Shown piece after piece: positions 11,333-19,659 of a DNA stretch of 64,000 bases. This DNA is from Bartonella sp. M0177. GTDB lineage: Bacteria > Pseudomonadota > Alphaproteobacteria > Rhizobiales > Rhizobiaceae. The translations under genes were made by a program, and so were the position numbers. The first letter of the stretch is position 1, and each line of letters begins with the position of its first letter. The stretch covers positions 248,001-312,000 of the forward strand of contig NZ_JACFOY010000001.1 of NCBI RefSeq assembly GCF_016102285.1, written 5' to 3'. The notes below the pieces were generated by a model. That model saw only the letters and a program-made list of their open reading frames with translations. It had not been told where the DNA came from and ran no database searches.

Positions 11333-12364
11333 TCAATTTTGTTTTGCCTTCAGATCGGCAACATTATCTTGTCCGGTTTTGCGAAATTCTTCCGGATTGA
11401 AATTATACACTGTCGAGCAGAATTCACATTTTACAGTAATTCTGCCATTTTCAATGCTGGAATTTATCTCCTCTGCCGTGAAGCTATTCAAGACATTTTC
11501 TATTTTTTCACGCGAGCATGAACATTGATCAAGGATAGTTCTTGCATTGAAAACCCTGACACCGTGTTCGTGGAACAAGCGGAACAAAAGCCTTTCCGCT
11601 CCCACCTGCGGATCCGTCATCTCGGAGCTTTCAATCGTGTCAACAAGTGCCTTGACTTCTCTCCAATGATCAAGATCGGTCTTCTTATCAATTTTCTTGG
11701 TCGTTTGGCTTTCGATGGAAGACTTCGGAAGATGTTGAACAAGCACACCGCCAGCGCGCCAGCTTTCTCTTGAATGGCCATTTTCATCGCGGTCGAAAAG
11801 TGTTGCAACGCCAAGTTTGACTTCGGTCGGAATCTGCTCGGATTGTTTGAAATAGTTACGTGCTATTTCTTCGAGACTTGAACCGTCAAGTGCGACAATA
11901 CCCTGATAGCGTTGCATATGTTCGCCCTGATGATCGATTGTGAGTGCCAAAGTTCCTTTGCCCAGAAGTTCTTCGGGGGCATCATGGCCGGAAGCAACAG
12001 CCTCTTCGAGTTTCTTGTCATCAAATCTTGCATAAGCGCGCAAACTGGACGGGGTTTTAAAATCGCATACCAAGAGGTTGACCGGCCCGTCGGAGCTGGT
12101 CTGCAAAATGAATTTTCCATCAAATTTCAATGATGTACCGAGTAAAACGGTTAAAACCATTGCTTCAGCCAATAACCGCGCTACCGGCTCGGGATAATGG
12201 TGGCGCGATAAAATGCTGTTGACGGCAGTTCCCAACTGTACCGCGCGCCCCCGTGCATCAAGGTCTTCCACCTCGAAAGGCACAACTGCATCATCGCCAG
12301 CAAAATTGAAATCGCCAAGGGAAGGGCTCTTTTTGAATTGAGCCGGTTGGTCGTTTACATTCAT
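11333..12364 (-). CDS. hslO: Redox-regulated chaperone Hsp33
   Basis: A holdase chaperone activated by oxidation of a zinc site. The 343-residue product carries the C-terminal zinc motif as CSC in LDQCSCSREK and CEFC in VKCEFCSTVYNF, matching CxC...CxxC. The N-terminal domain includes DARGRAVQLGTAVNSIL and SSDGPVNLLVCDFKTP. The frame opens with TTG at 12376, but the ATG at 12364 is a more ordinary start; both have weak ribosome-binding sites. It lies downstream of argD-argF on the same strand, a pattern seen in other Hyphomicrobiales. Confidence 0.95.
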   Translation of the reverse strand: MNVNDQPAQFKKSPSLGDFNFAGDDAVVPFEVEDLDARGRAVQLGTAVNSILSRHHYPEPVARLLAEAMVLTVLLGTSLKFDGKFILQTSSDGPVNLLVCDFKTPSSLRAYARFDDKKLEEAVASGHDAPEELLGKGTLALTIDHQGEHMQRYQGIVALDGSSLEEIARNYFKQSEQIPTEVKLGVATLFDRDENGHSRESWRAGGVLVQHLPKSSIESQTTKKIDKKTDLDHWREVKALVDTIESSEMTDPQVGAERLLFRLFHEHGVRVFNARTILDQCSCSREKIENVLNSFTAEEINSSIENGRITVKCEFCSTVYNFNPEEFRKTGQDNVADLKAKQN

Positions 12365-12463
12365 TTCTTTTGTCAAAACCGCGTTTCCTTAAAGACTGCC
12401 AGAGCATTATTGCCAAAATGGTTCTGTTTGATTTTACTTAAAAAGCAAAGATGCTCCGCCACA

Positions 12464-12502
12464 ATGAAGTCTCCGAACATATTGTTCGGAGGAATACTTC
12501 AT
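12464..12502. repeat. 39-base inverted repeat between hslO and argF
   Basis: ATGAAGT + CTCCGAACA pairs with TGTTCGGAG + ACTTCAT around a three-base loop, with a single GAAT bulge. No T tract follows on either strand, so it is not a canonical terminator. It may be an operator, an mRNA-processing hairpin or a small dispersed repeat. Confidence 0.7.
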
Positions 12503-12559
12503 AATGCCTGAAGCCGATAAAACAGTAGAACCTTGTGCAAGTAGCCTTATAGATAGGAA

Positions 12560-13483
12560 TTATTTTAACGCCTGCAAGCACCATTCGAGAACAGCCTTTT
12601 GGGCGTGCAAGCGGTTTTCGGCTTCGTCAAAGACAACGGAATGGGGCCCGTCAATGACTGCGTCTACCACTTCTTCACCACGGTGAGCCGGAAGACAATG
12701 CATAAACAAGGCATCCGGTTTGGCCAAATTCATCAACGCTTCATTGACCTGATAAGGTTGGAAAACACTGTGTCCGCGGGCGCGGAATTCCTGCCCCATT
12801 GAAACCCATGTATCGGTAACAATACAATCGGCATTTCTGGCGGCCTCTTCGGCATTATTGGTGAGAACAATGTTCGCACCATGTTGGCGCGCCCAATCAA
12901 TATATTTTTGCTGCGGTTCGCTGCCTTTAGGGGTTGCGATATTCAGATTGAATTTGAAAAGTGCGGATGCTTCAATGAAAGAATGTAAAACATTGTTCCC
13001 GTCGCCCATCCACGCAAAAGTTTTGCCCGCAATTGGTCCACGATGTTCTTCATAGGTCATAATGTCAGCCAAAATCTGACAAGGATGGGTATCATCTGTC
13101 AGGCCATTAATAACAGGAACGCCGGCATATTCTGCGAGTTCCAGCATTCTGGTATGAGCCGTTGTCCGTATCATAATAATGTCAACGAAGCGGGAAAGTA
13201 CACGAGCTGTATCGGCAATCGTTTCGCTATGTCCAAGTTGCATTTCCGAGCCGGTGAGCATGATCGTCTCACCGCCCAATTGATGCATCCCGACATCGAA
13301 TGATACGCGTGTACGTGTTGACGGTTTCTCGAAAATCATGGCAAGTGTTTTGCCAATAAAAGGTTTTTCCGATTGGCCTTTTTTAAGAAGTGCCTTGACC
13401 TTTTTGGCGCGCTCGATGATGTTGCGGGCAGTTTCCGGTGAGAGAATGGACAAATCAGTAAAGTGGCGAATATTCTTCGTCAT
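12560..13483 (-). CDS. argF: Ornithine carbamoyltransferase
   Basis: Makes citrulline from ornithine and carbamoyl phosphate. The 307-residue enzyme carries the carbamoyl-phosphate motif STRTRVSFD (near residue 55), [20 protein letters not shown] and the ornithine-side [10 protein letters not shown]. The start at 13483 ([12 protein letters not shown]) matches homologues; a longer frame reaching 13555 runs into argD. It lies 10 bases downstream of argD and is certainly in the same operon. Confidence 0.97.
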   Translation of the reverse strand: MTKNIRHFTDLSILSPETARNIIERAKKVKALLKKGQSEKPFIGKTLAMIFEKPSTRTRVSFDVGMHQLGGETIMLTGSEMQLGHSETIADTARVLSRFVDIIMIRTTAHTRMLELAEYAGVPVINGLTDDTHPCQILADIMTYEEHRGPIAGKTFAWMGDGNNVLHSFIEASALFKFNLNIATPKGSEPQQKYIDWARQHGANIVLTNNAEEAARNADCIVTDTWVSMGQEFRARGHSVFQPYQVNEALMNLAKPDALFMHCLPAHRGEEVVDAVIDGPHSVVFDEAENRLHAQKAVLEWCLQALK

Positions 13484-13493
13484 AATATCAAGC

Positions 13494-14693
13494 CTATTTT
13501 TGTTTGTGAGCATTAGAAACGAGTTGGATAGCTTTTTCAATTCGGTGAAGGCCATCGCGAATTTCGTCTTCGGTGACAGTCAATGGCGGTAAAAGACGAA
13601 TAACATTGTTTCCTGCACCAACGCCTAAAAGTTTTTCGTCACGCATAGCAGCAATAACTTCAGTGTTTTTAACAACACATTTAAGTCCGGTTAAAAGTCC
13701 TACTCCACGAATTGACTCTACGACATCGGGGAAACGGTCAATAATGGAAGCCAATCCTTGTTTGAATAGATTGGCCATGGCATTGACATGGTCGAGAAAG
13801 CCGTCGGCCAACATGGCATCAAGCACTGCATTGGCCGCAGCCATTGCAAGAAGATTTCCACCGAATGTCGAACCATGGGTCCCCGGTGTCATGCCTTTTG
13901 CTGCCTCTTTTGTTGCAAGACAGGCGCCGATTGGAAAACCGCCACCAAGACCTTTGGCAAGCGCCATGATATCCGGTTCTATGCCCGACCACTGATAGGC
14001 AAAAAGTTTACCTGTCCGCCCCATGCCGGTCTGGACTTCGTCTACAATGAACAACAACCCGTTTTCATCACAGATGCGGCGCAATAATTGCATGAATTCC
14101 TTCGGCACCGGACGCAAGCCGCTTTCGCCCTGAATAGGCTCGATGAGCAGTGCAGCAGTCTTTTCACCGATTGCAGCACGCAATGCTTTTTCATCGTCGA
14201 ACGGAACTTGTATAAAACCTTGAGCTTTCGGGCCAAAACCTTCAAGATATTTTTCCTGCCCTCCGGCGGCAAGGGTTGCAAGTGTGCGGCCATGAAAAGC
14301 ACCTTCAAAGGTAATAATTTCATAGCGTTCGGGATGTCCGCTTACATATTGATAGCGTCTTGCGGTTTTGATGGCGCATTCTATCGCTTCCGCCCCCGAA
14401 TTACAGAAAAAAACTTTATCGGCAAAGCTATTTGCACAAAGTCTTTCAGCAACTTTTTCCTGTTCGGGAGATTCAAAAAGATTTGATACATGCCAGAGCT
14501 TGTTGGCCTGTTCTTCAATGGCTTTGACAAGCTTGGGGTGGTTATGACCAAGAGCATTGACCGCAATGCCGGACGTAAAATCGAGATAGCGTTCGCCGTT
14601 ATCCGAGAAAAGCCAGGCACCGTTTCCTCGTATGAAGCGCAAACCGATACGTGCAAAAGTATCATAAAGTGGTTGCGCGTTGTTTTGGGTCAT
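13494..14693 (-). CDS. argD: Acetylornithine aminotransferase
   Basis: A PLP-dependent class III aminotransferase that makes N-acetylornithine in arginine synthesis; many also act on succinyl-diaminopimelate. The 399-residue protein has [19 protein letters not shown] (PLP phosphate binding), [11 protein letters not shown], the [15 protein letters not shown] motif and the Schiff-base lysine in [15 protein letters not shown]. The ATG at 14693 follows an AGGAG. It is the first gene of argD-argF-hslO. Confidence 0.96.
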   Translation of the reverse strand: MTQNNAQPLYDTFARIGLRFIRGNGAWLFSDNGERYLDFTSGIAVNALGHNHPKLVKAIEEQANKLWHVSNLFESPEQEKVAERLCANSFADKVFFCNSGAEAIECAIKTARRYQYVSGHPERYEIITFEGAFHGRTLATLAAGGQEKYLEGFGPKAQGFIQVPFDDEKALRAAIGEKTAALLIEPIQGESGLRPVPKEFMQLLRRICDENGLLFIVDEVQTGMGRTGKLFAYQWSGIEPDIMALAKGLGGGFPIGACLATKEAAKGMTPGTHGSTFGGNLLAMAAANAVLDAMLADGFLDHVNAMANLFKQGLASIIDRFPDVVESIRGVGLLTGLKCVVKNTEVIAAMRDEKLLGVGAGNNVIRLLPPLTVTEDEIRDGLHRIEKAIQLVSNAHKQK

Positions 14694-14710
14694 TGCCTGG
14701 TCTCCTATCC

Positions 14711-14756
14711 ATTATATAATTTATGCCGAATACCGAAAATCGGATAAACCGATTTT
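14711..14756 (-). promoter_or_regulatory. Putative argD promoter/operator
   Basis: A perfect inverted repeat AAAATCGG-ATAAA-CCGATTTT (14736-14756) lies just upstream of a TATAAT-like sequence read on the minus strand (14711-14716). The spacing places the repeat where a -35 region or operator would be. The implied 5' UTR is very short, so the -10 assignment is uncertain. Confidence 0.4.
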
Positions 14757-15005
14757 GGCGATAGCATAGATGATCATATCGCTGTTTTTCTGAACGAAAC
14801 GTTAGGTTTTTGAAAAACAGTGCTTATATCCAAGATAAAACATCAACAGCGCCGTGTTTCATCACGACGCTGTCGAAATTATTCACTTTTACTATCCTGC
14901 CTGTCTGGAAAAAAGTCAATTGATGCCTTTGAAACACCATAATCAAAATTTATCTTGCAAAAATTGATTTTTGCGCTTGCAAATTTTCCCTTTTTGAAAA
15001 AAAGT
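14757..15005. other. Intergenic stretch between argD and the gcrA control region
   Basis: Part of the roughly 570-base gap between divergent argD and gcrA. No gene or RNA recognised. A short 6-bp inverted repeat, ACAGCG/CGCTGT, lies at about 14848-14873. Confidence 0.4.
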
Positions 15006-15179
15006 GATTCGCAAGTTGGGGAAAACATCGCAAAACACCTATATTAGCATAGGTAGACTCTTGTCAGGGAGTCATCGCGTATAGTAGTAATTTGGTAAAA
15101 CTGGAACATTTCGGTTCTGCTGGGTAAATATCATAACAAGTATGACTGTTTTTGCGCTTTTTAGCGCATTGATGGATTC
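15006..15179 (+). promoter_or_regulatory. gcrA upstream region with four GANTC sites
   Basis: GANTC sites occur at 15006-15010, 15056-15060, 15069-15073 and 15175-15179. GANTC is the CcrM methylation sequence of alphaproteobacteria, and GcrA acts at promoters carrying such sites. A possible promoter is TTGGGG (15016-15021) with an 18-base spacer to TATATT (15040-15045). Confidence 0.55.
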
Positions 15180-15265
15180 CGGCAAAAATCGATATGACAA
15201 AGTGAATGGTCATGCCACCTGAAAGTGAAGGGGCGTTGATAGAAATTAAGAAACGGAGTGCCGGT

Positions 15266-15832
15266 ATGAACTGGACAGATGAACGTGTTGAACTTTTGAA
15301 AAAGCTTTGGAGTGACGGGTTGAGTGCCAGCCAGATTGCTGCCCAGCTTGGCGGAGTTAGCCGTAATGCCGTTATCGGTAAGGTTCATCGATTGAAATTG
15401 TCAGGGCGTGGCAAAACAACAAAAGCAACGCCGCGCACAAAGAAGCCGGTCGAAACAGTTGTCAATAATGGAACACAGGCACCACGTGCTCCCCGCAATA
15501 CGCCGGTCGCACCTGTTGCCGCTGCTGTTGCGGCTTCAGCCAAAAAACCACAGCCTTCAACGATCGGTGCCACAGCTTTGAAACTGGATTTTGTTGCCGA
15601 TGCGGTTTCGGAAGTGGAAGAACAGCCTTCAACGGATGTTGTTGTGCCAATGTCACGACATTTGAGCCTTTTGCAATTGAGTGAAAATACATGCAAATGG
15701 CCTGTTGGCGACCCGCTGTCGGATGACTTCTATTTCTGCGGTGCTGATGCAGGAGAGTCAGGTCCTTATTGCGCTTTCCATGCGAAACTTGCTTTCCAAC
15801 CGGTTTCGGAACGCCGTCGCGTAAGAGCTTGA
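15266..15832 (+). CDS. gcrA: Cell-cycle regulator GcrA
   Basis: An alphaproteobacterial transcription cofactor that binds sigma70-RNA polymerase and activates CcrM-methylated promoters. The 188-residue protein has the N-terminal HTH region MNWTDERVELLKKLWSDGLSASQIAAQLGGVSRNAVIGK split as usual (residues 1-40), an Ala/Pro/Thr-rich linker, and the conserved C-terminal cysteine-containing part (ENTCKWPVGDP, FYFCGA, PYCAFHAKLA). The ATG at 15266 is preferred over 15206 because GGAG lies 7 bases upstream and homologues begin MNWTDERVE. A terminator follows. Confidence 0.96.
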   Translation: MNWTDERVELLKKLWSDGLSASQIAAQLGGVSRNAVIGKVHRLKLSGRGKTTKATPRTKKPVETVVNNGTQAPRAPRNTPVAPVAAAVAASAKKPQPSTIGATALKLDFVADAVSEVEEQPSTDVVVPMSRHLSLLQLSENTCKWPVGDPLSDDFYFCGADAGESGPYCAFHAKLAFQPVSERRRVRA

Positions 15833-15870
15833 ATGCCGAACTAGAAGAGCATAAAATACTAATAATCAGC

Positions 15871-15904
15871 AAAACCTTGGAATGTTTATTCCAAGGTTTT
15901 TTTA
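15871..15904 (+). terminator. Rho-independent terminator of gcrA
   Basis: The perfect stem AAAACCTTGGAAT / ATTCCAAGGTTTT is followed by a T tract. Confidence 0.92.
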
Positions 15905-15987
15905 TTTATTAGAAAAAACGAACTGTATTTTCTTCAAATTTAATATTCAATTCTATAATTTAAATCTCTCCAAAAGGAAGATTTAAA

Positions 15988-17094
15988 GTGAATAAAGTTG
16001 ATTCAATCGTAAGCTATGACGCGCCGCATTCTTGCAGTCAGGAATGGCTAAAAAAAGCAATTGAAATTATCGAAGCGGAAATAAACCGTTCGGCCGATAC
16101 CCATCTCATCCGTTATGATTTACCGGCTTCATGCGGGATAACGCTCTATTTGAAAGATGAATCCTGCCATCCGACAGGTAGTTTGAAACACCGTTTGGCG
16201 CGTTCGCTTTTCCTCTATTCACTTTGCAATGGAAAAATTGGCCCCAAGACGACTATTGTCGAGGCTTCGAGCGGTTCGACAGCCGTCTCGGAAGCCTATT
16301 TTGCCAAATTGATCGGTGTTCCTTTTGTGACCGTTATTCCGAGGACAACTTCACCGCAAAAAGTTGCAGCCATAGAAGCATATGGCGGCAATGTTCATTT
16401 TATTGATGATCCGAAATCGGTTTATGTAACGGCTCAAAACCTCGCTGATGAATTGGGGGGCTATTATATAGACCAGTTTACCTTTGCCGAACGGGCAACA
16501 GATTGGCGTGGCAACAATAATATTGCCGATTCAATTTTCTGCCAGATGGCCAAAGAACCGCATCCCGTTCCGGAGTGGATTGTTGCAAGTGCCGGCACTG
16601 GCGGAACGTCGGCTACATTGGGGCGATATATCCGGTATCGCAAATTTTCAACGAGACTTTGTGTAGCCGATCCGGAAGCTTCGGTTTTTCACCTCCACTA
16701 TGCCGACCGGTCGATAAAGGAAATAGAGTCATGTCGTTCGGTCATTGAAGGTATCGGGCGCGCCCGTGTCGAGCCGTCATTCATGCCGGACGTGATAGAC
16801 CGGATGATTTCGGTTCCCGATCAGGCAAGCCTTGCAGCCATGCGTGTGATAAGCCGCCTTATCGGTCGCAGTTGCGGCGGGTCAACCGGAACCAATGTTT
16901 ATGCAGCTGCAGAACTCATTTCCGATATGATTAAAAATCATCAACAAGGCTCGTTGGTAACATTGATTTGTGACAGTGGGGAACGTTATCGGTCGACCTA
17001 TCTTGACGATCATTGGCTTGCTAAAAAAGGTTTTGATATCGCTGGTGATATGAAACGTCTGGAACAACTCTTTGTAGAAGGAAAACCCTTCTGA
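15988..17094 (+). CDS. PLP-dependent cysteine-synthase-family enzyme (possible cysteine desulfhydrase)
   Basis: A 368-residue fold-type II PLP enzyme. The PLP lysine is in PTGSLKHRLARSL, the substrate loop is VEASSGSTAVSEAYFAKL, and the phosphate-binding glycine loop is ASAGTGGTSATLGRYIR. It is longer than CysK or CysM (about 310) and resembles the stand-alone branch that includes mycobacterial Cds1, an L-cysteine desulfhydrase; substrate assignment is inference. It starts at GTG 15988 with an AAAGGAAG ribosome-binding site. It has no operon partner, since gcrA ends with a terminator upstream. Confidence 0.8.
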   Translation: MNKVDSIVSYDAPHSCSQEWLKKAIEIIEAEINRSADTHLIRYDLPASCGITLYLKDESCHPTGSLKHRLARSLFLYSLCNGKIGPKTTIVEASSGSTAVSEAYFAKLIGVPFVTVIPRTTSPQKVAAIEAYGGNVHFIDDPKSVYVTAQNLADELGGYYIDQFTFAERATDWRGNNNIADSIFCQMAKEPHPVPEWIVASAGTGGTSATLGRYIRYRKFSTRLCVADPEASVFHLHYADRSIKEIESCRSVIEGIGRARVEPSFMPDVIDRMISVPDQASLAAMRVISRLIGRSCGGSTGTNVYAAAELISDMIKNHQQGSLVTLICDSGERYRSTYLDDHWLAKKGFDIAGDMKRLEQLFVEGKPF

Positions 17095-17599
17095 TTGTCG
17101 GTTTTTGCCTTTAACCGGTTTTGATAGCGCAAGCCCGTTGGAGCCATTTTTCCGGAAGCATTTTGTCGGCTGACGCCATTTTAATGTGCTTCGGGGGGCT
17201 GGAACGCTGCTCGAAGAGTAAAGCGCTCCCATCAGCTCGGGAAATTTTGCACGAACAAAATTTTGACCGACAAAAATAATGGTGTTGAGTACCTTACGGA
17301 CACCCGATCAATCATGATGATTGATCGCACTGAAATTTTATTCCCCTCGAAAAATGACACATTCTGATATAGGCGACAAGTTTTTAACTTTTCGTTCGTT
17401 CCGGTTTATCCGGTAAACATGTTGCAAGGGACAAAACAAGTTTGATAACGGCGATGAGCACGAACAAATATGGCGCATGATTGGCAGCCTGTTCCGGCAC
17501 CTTTTCAACGCAAAAAAATTTTTAAAATGTTTTGAAAACAAATTGCCGAAGAGGTGCAAGCTCGACTGCCGAAATTAAAAATGGTAGTGAGCTGTTTTC
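17095..17599. other. Gene-free interval with a perfect palindrome
   Basis: No supported gene in these 505 bases. The notable element is a palindrome at 17305-17327 with arms CGATCAATCAT / ATGATTGATCG around one central base. No T tract adjoins it, so an operator is more likely than a terminator. Confidence 0.6.
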
Positions 17600-18211
17600 T
17601 CAATTGCCAGTATTGTTGACCGAGCTCACAACAATATCGTCACGTTGTTCGATACTGACCCATTTTCCAGGAGATTGTGTCGACTGACGCTTGAGATATG
17701 TATATTCGGTGTCTTTCCAGTTGAAGACTTCATCACGCAAATTGTCGAGTACAAAATCGCCGCGATCTGTCCGTACAGTCAAAACGGCATGACCTTCGCC
17801 GTCAGGTTTACGCACAACGGTAATAAGCAGACTGGCAAGCGGCATACCTTTGTCATGTAATTCTTTCTGCTTTTCAAGAACATAGTCTTCGCAATCGCCG
17901 GCGTTTACCGGATAGGTCCAATACTCTTCCTTGCCGTAAAGTTCCATGTCTGTTGCAGGAGTAATGCGGGCATTAACACTATGATTGACATCCAGCATCA
18001 TATCCCAGACATTTTGAGTTAATTTTACCGGCTGGAGAATGGTGTTGCGAATTTTGCATTCTTGCGGCAAGCGTTCACAAAATTCGTAATGCCCTATGGG
18101 CTGCGATGTTTGGCCGCTTACGGTCATAAATTCACCAGCCGCCTTTGCCGCTGATGTCAGTCCGACAAGCGTTAAAAACGCCACTCCGAATAATCTGAAC
18201 GCAAACACCAT
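17600..18211 (-). CDS. BTLCP (bacterial transglutaminase-like cysteine proteinase) family protein
   Basis: A 203-residue exported protein with a signal peptide (about residues 1-25, ending SAAKAA). The papain-like triad is visible as Cys107 in NAGDCEDYVLEK, His141 in EGHAVLTV and Asp156 in FVLDNLRD, counted from the ATG at 18211. The family (formerly DUF920) is related to LapG periplasmic proteases that release adhesins; no lapD or large adhesin gene is nearby. A TTG at 18223 is a less likely start. A CtrA-like box lies about 37 bases upstream. Confidence 0.85.
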   Translation of the reverse strand: MVFAFRLFGVAFLTLVGLTSAAKAAGEFMTVSGQTSQPIGHYEFCERLPQECKIRNTILQPVKLTQNVWDMMLDVNHSVNARITPATDMELYGKEEYWTYPVNAGDCEDYVLEKQKELHDKGMPLASLLITVVRKPDGEGHAVLTVRTDRGDFVLDNLRDEVFNWKDTEYTYLKRQSTQSPGKWVSIEQRDDIVVSSVNNTGN

Positions 18212-18223
18212 TTTTGTACTCAA

Positions 18224-18552
18224 TTTAACTTTGCACGATAAAGATCGTTAACAAAAGGTTAAAGTCCAAACTTGCTTGCTAGTCAATAACCGGAATGCAA
18301 CACTTTATTAAGATTTATATTATGGTTAAATTTGCAAATTGTTTATTTTCAATGGGTTAGCATTTTAATATGGTTAATATGATTTTTTAGGTCGAAAAAA
18401 CCTTATTGCAGGACGGTTCATAAAAAGCGTGTGATAGCTTTTAGTGTTTTCTTGAAAAAGCTGAAATATAGCCTATTCATGCGTAAAAAATCACTTATAT
18501 GGATGGTGTTAAGCCTTGAAAGCAAAGGCATTCGGGAATTGAGAGTATGTGA
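18224..18552. promoter_or_regulatory. Divergent control region with a CtrA-like box
   Basis: This 329-base stretch separates the BTLCP gene from the GNAT-C39 gene and should hold both promoters. At 18248-18262 it carries TTAA-N7-TTAA (N7 = CAAAAGG), which matches the CtrA consensus core. The rest is AT-rich without a gene. Confidence 0.5.
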
Positions 18553-19653
18553 ATGGGCGATTTGATTAAACGAAAAGCAACTCCAGACGATATAGATGCA
18601 CTTGTAGCTATCGAAGAAGCCTGCTTTGACAGCGACAGAATATCGCGTCGTTCTTTCCGTACATTAATTGATCGTCCCACAGCAAGAACGATTGTTGCCG
18701 AACTTGATGGAACAATCATCGGTTATGCAATGATTTTGTTTCGCAAAGGCACGGCTCTGGCACGCCTTTATTCACTCGCTGTCAAACCCGGCGGTAAAAT
18801 AAAAGGTGTCGGCTCCCGATTATTGGAAGCAGCAGAGCAGGCGGCTTTTGATGAAGGGCGCGTTTATATGCGTCTTGAAGTTCGCGAAGACAATCAACGC
18901 GCAATCAGGCTTTATGAACGTTTTCATTACCGCCCGATCGGCCGTTACCTTGATTATTATGCCGATCATACGCCGGCTTTGCGTTATGAAAAAACCTTGC
19001 GTGGTGACACACCGGTTGAAACATCTGTTCCCTATTATCAACAGACTTCGGAATTTACCTGCGGCGCTGCCTGTCTGATGATGGCGCTCAAATATTTCGA
19101 TCCGCAGTCGCGCCTTGATCCTGTGTTCGAACTCAGACTGTGGCGGGGTGCAACAACGATTTTCATGCTTTCGGGGCCGGGGGGATGCGAGCCGTTCGGC
19201 CTTGCTGTTCTTGCCCATAATTATGGTTTGAAAGCTGAAATCATCGTCACAAGTTACGAATTTCTATTTATCAATTCGGTGCGCGATCCCAAAAAACGCG
19301 AAATCATGGAAATTGCCCAGACCGATTTTCGCGAGCAGGCTGATGCAGCACACATTCCGGTGCGGATTGCGGCTTTCACGCTGGATGACATCCGCGCCGC
19401 TTTGGCACGAGGTGCTTTGGTTCTTGTGCTCATCAGTTTCTATCACATGTTTGGTGAAAAAATTCCTCATTGGGTACTGGTCCATGGAGATGATGGAAGC
19501 CATATCCTTATCCATGACCCATGGGTGGAGGAAGAAGAAGGCGAGACAATTGCTGATTCTGCAAATTTGCCTTTAAACTATCAAGTGTTCGACCATATTG
19601 CGCGCTTTGGAAAAGACGGTTTGCGCGCAGCCGTCATATTGGAGAAAAGCTAG
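18553..19653 (+). CDS. Fusion of GNAT acetyltransferase and C39-like peptidase domains
   Basis: A 366-residue two-domain cytoplasmic protein with no signal peptide. Residues 1-150 form a GNAT N-acetyltransferase with the acetyl-CoA loop VKPGGKIKGVGSRLLEAAEQ (78-97) and EVREDNQRAIRLYERFHY. Residues about 155-366 form a C39-like papain-fold peptidase (DUF3335 type): Cys170 in QTSEFTCGAACLMMAL, His306 in IPHWVLVHGDD and Asp322 in LIHDPWV. The RimK-like gene begins 6 bases after its stop. The pair was predicted from comparative genomics as an amidoligase-type peptide-modification unit; the substrate is unknown. Both catalytic sets appear intact. Confidence 0.88.
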   Translation: MGDLIKRKATPDDIDALVAIEEACFDSDRISRRSFRTLIDRPTARTIVAELDGTIIGYAMILFRKGTALARLYSLAVKPGGKIKGVGSRLLEAAEQAAFDEGRVYMRLEVREDNQRAIRLYERFHYRPIGRYLDYYADHTPALRYEKTLRGDTPVETSVPYYQQTSEFTCGAACLMMALKYFDPQSRLDPVFELRLWRGATTIFMLSGPGGCEPFGLAVLAHNYGLKAEIIVTSYEFLFINSVRDPKKREIMEIAQTDFREQADAAHIPVRIAAFTLDDIRAALARGALVLVLISFYHMFGEKIPHWVLVHGDDGSHILIHDPWVEEEEGETIADSANLPLNYQVFDHIARFGKDGLRAAVILEKS

Positions 19654-19659
19654 TTTTCG

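Noticed and set aside
10997..11336. Small frames on both strands between the PBP gene and hslO
   Set aside because: They overlap each other, lack ribosome-binding sites and match nothing I recognise.
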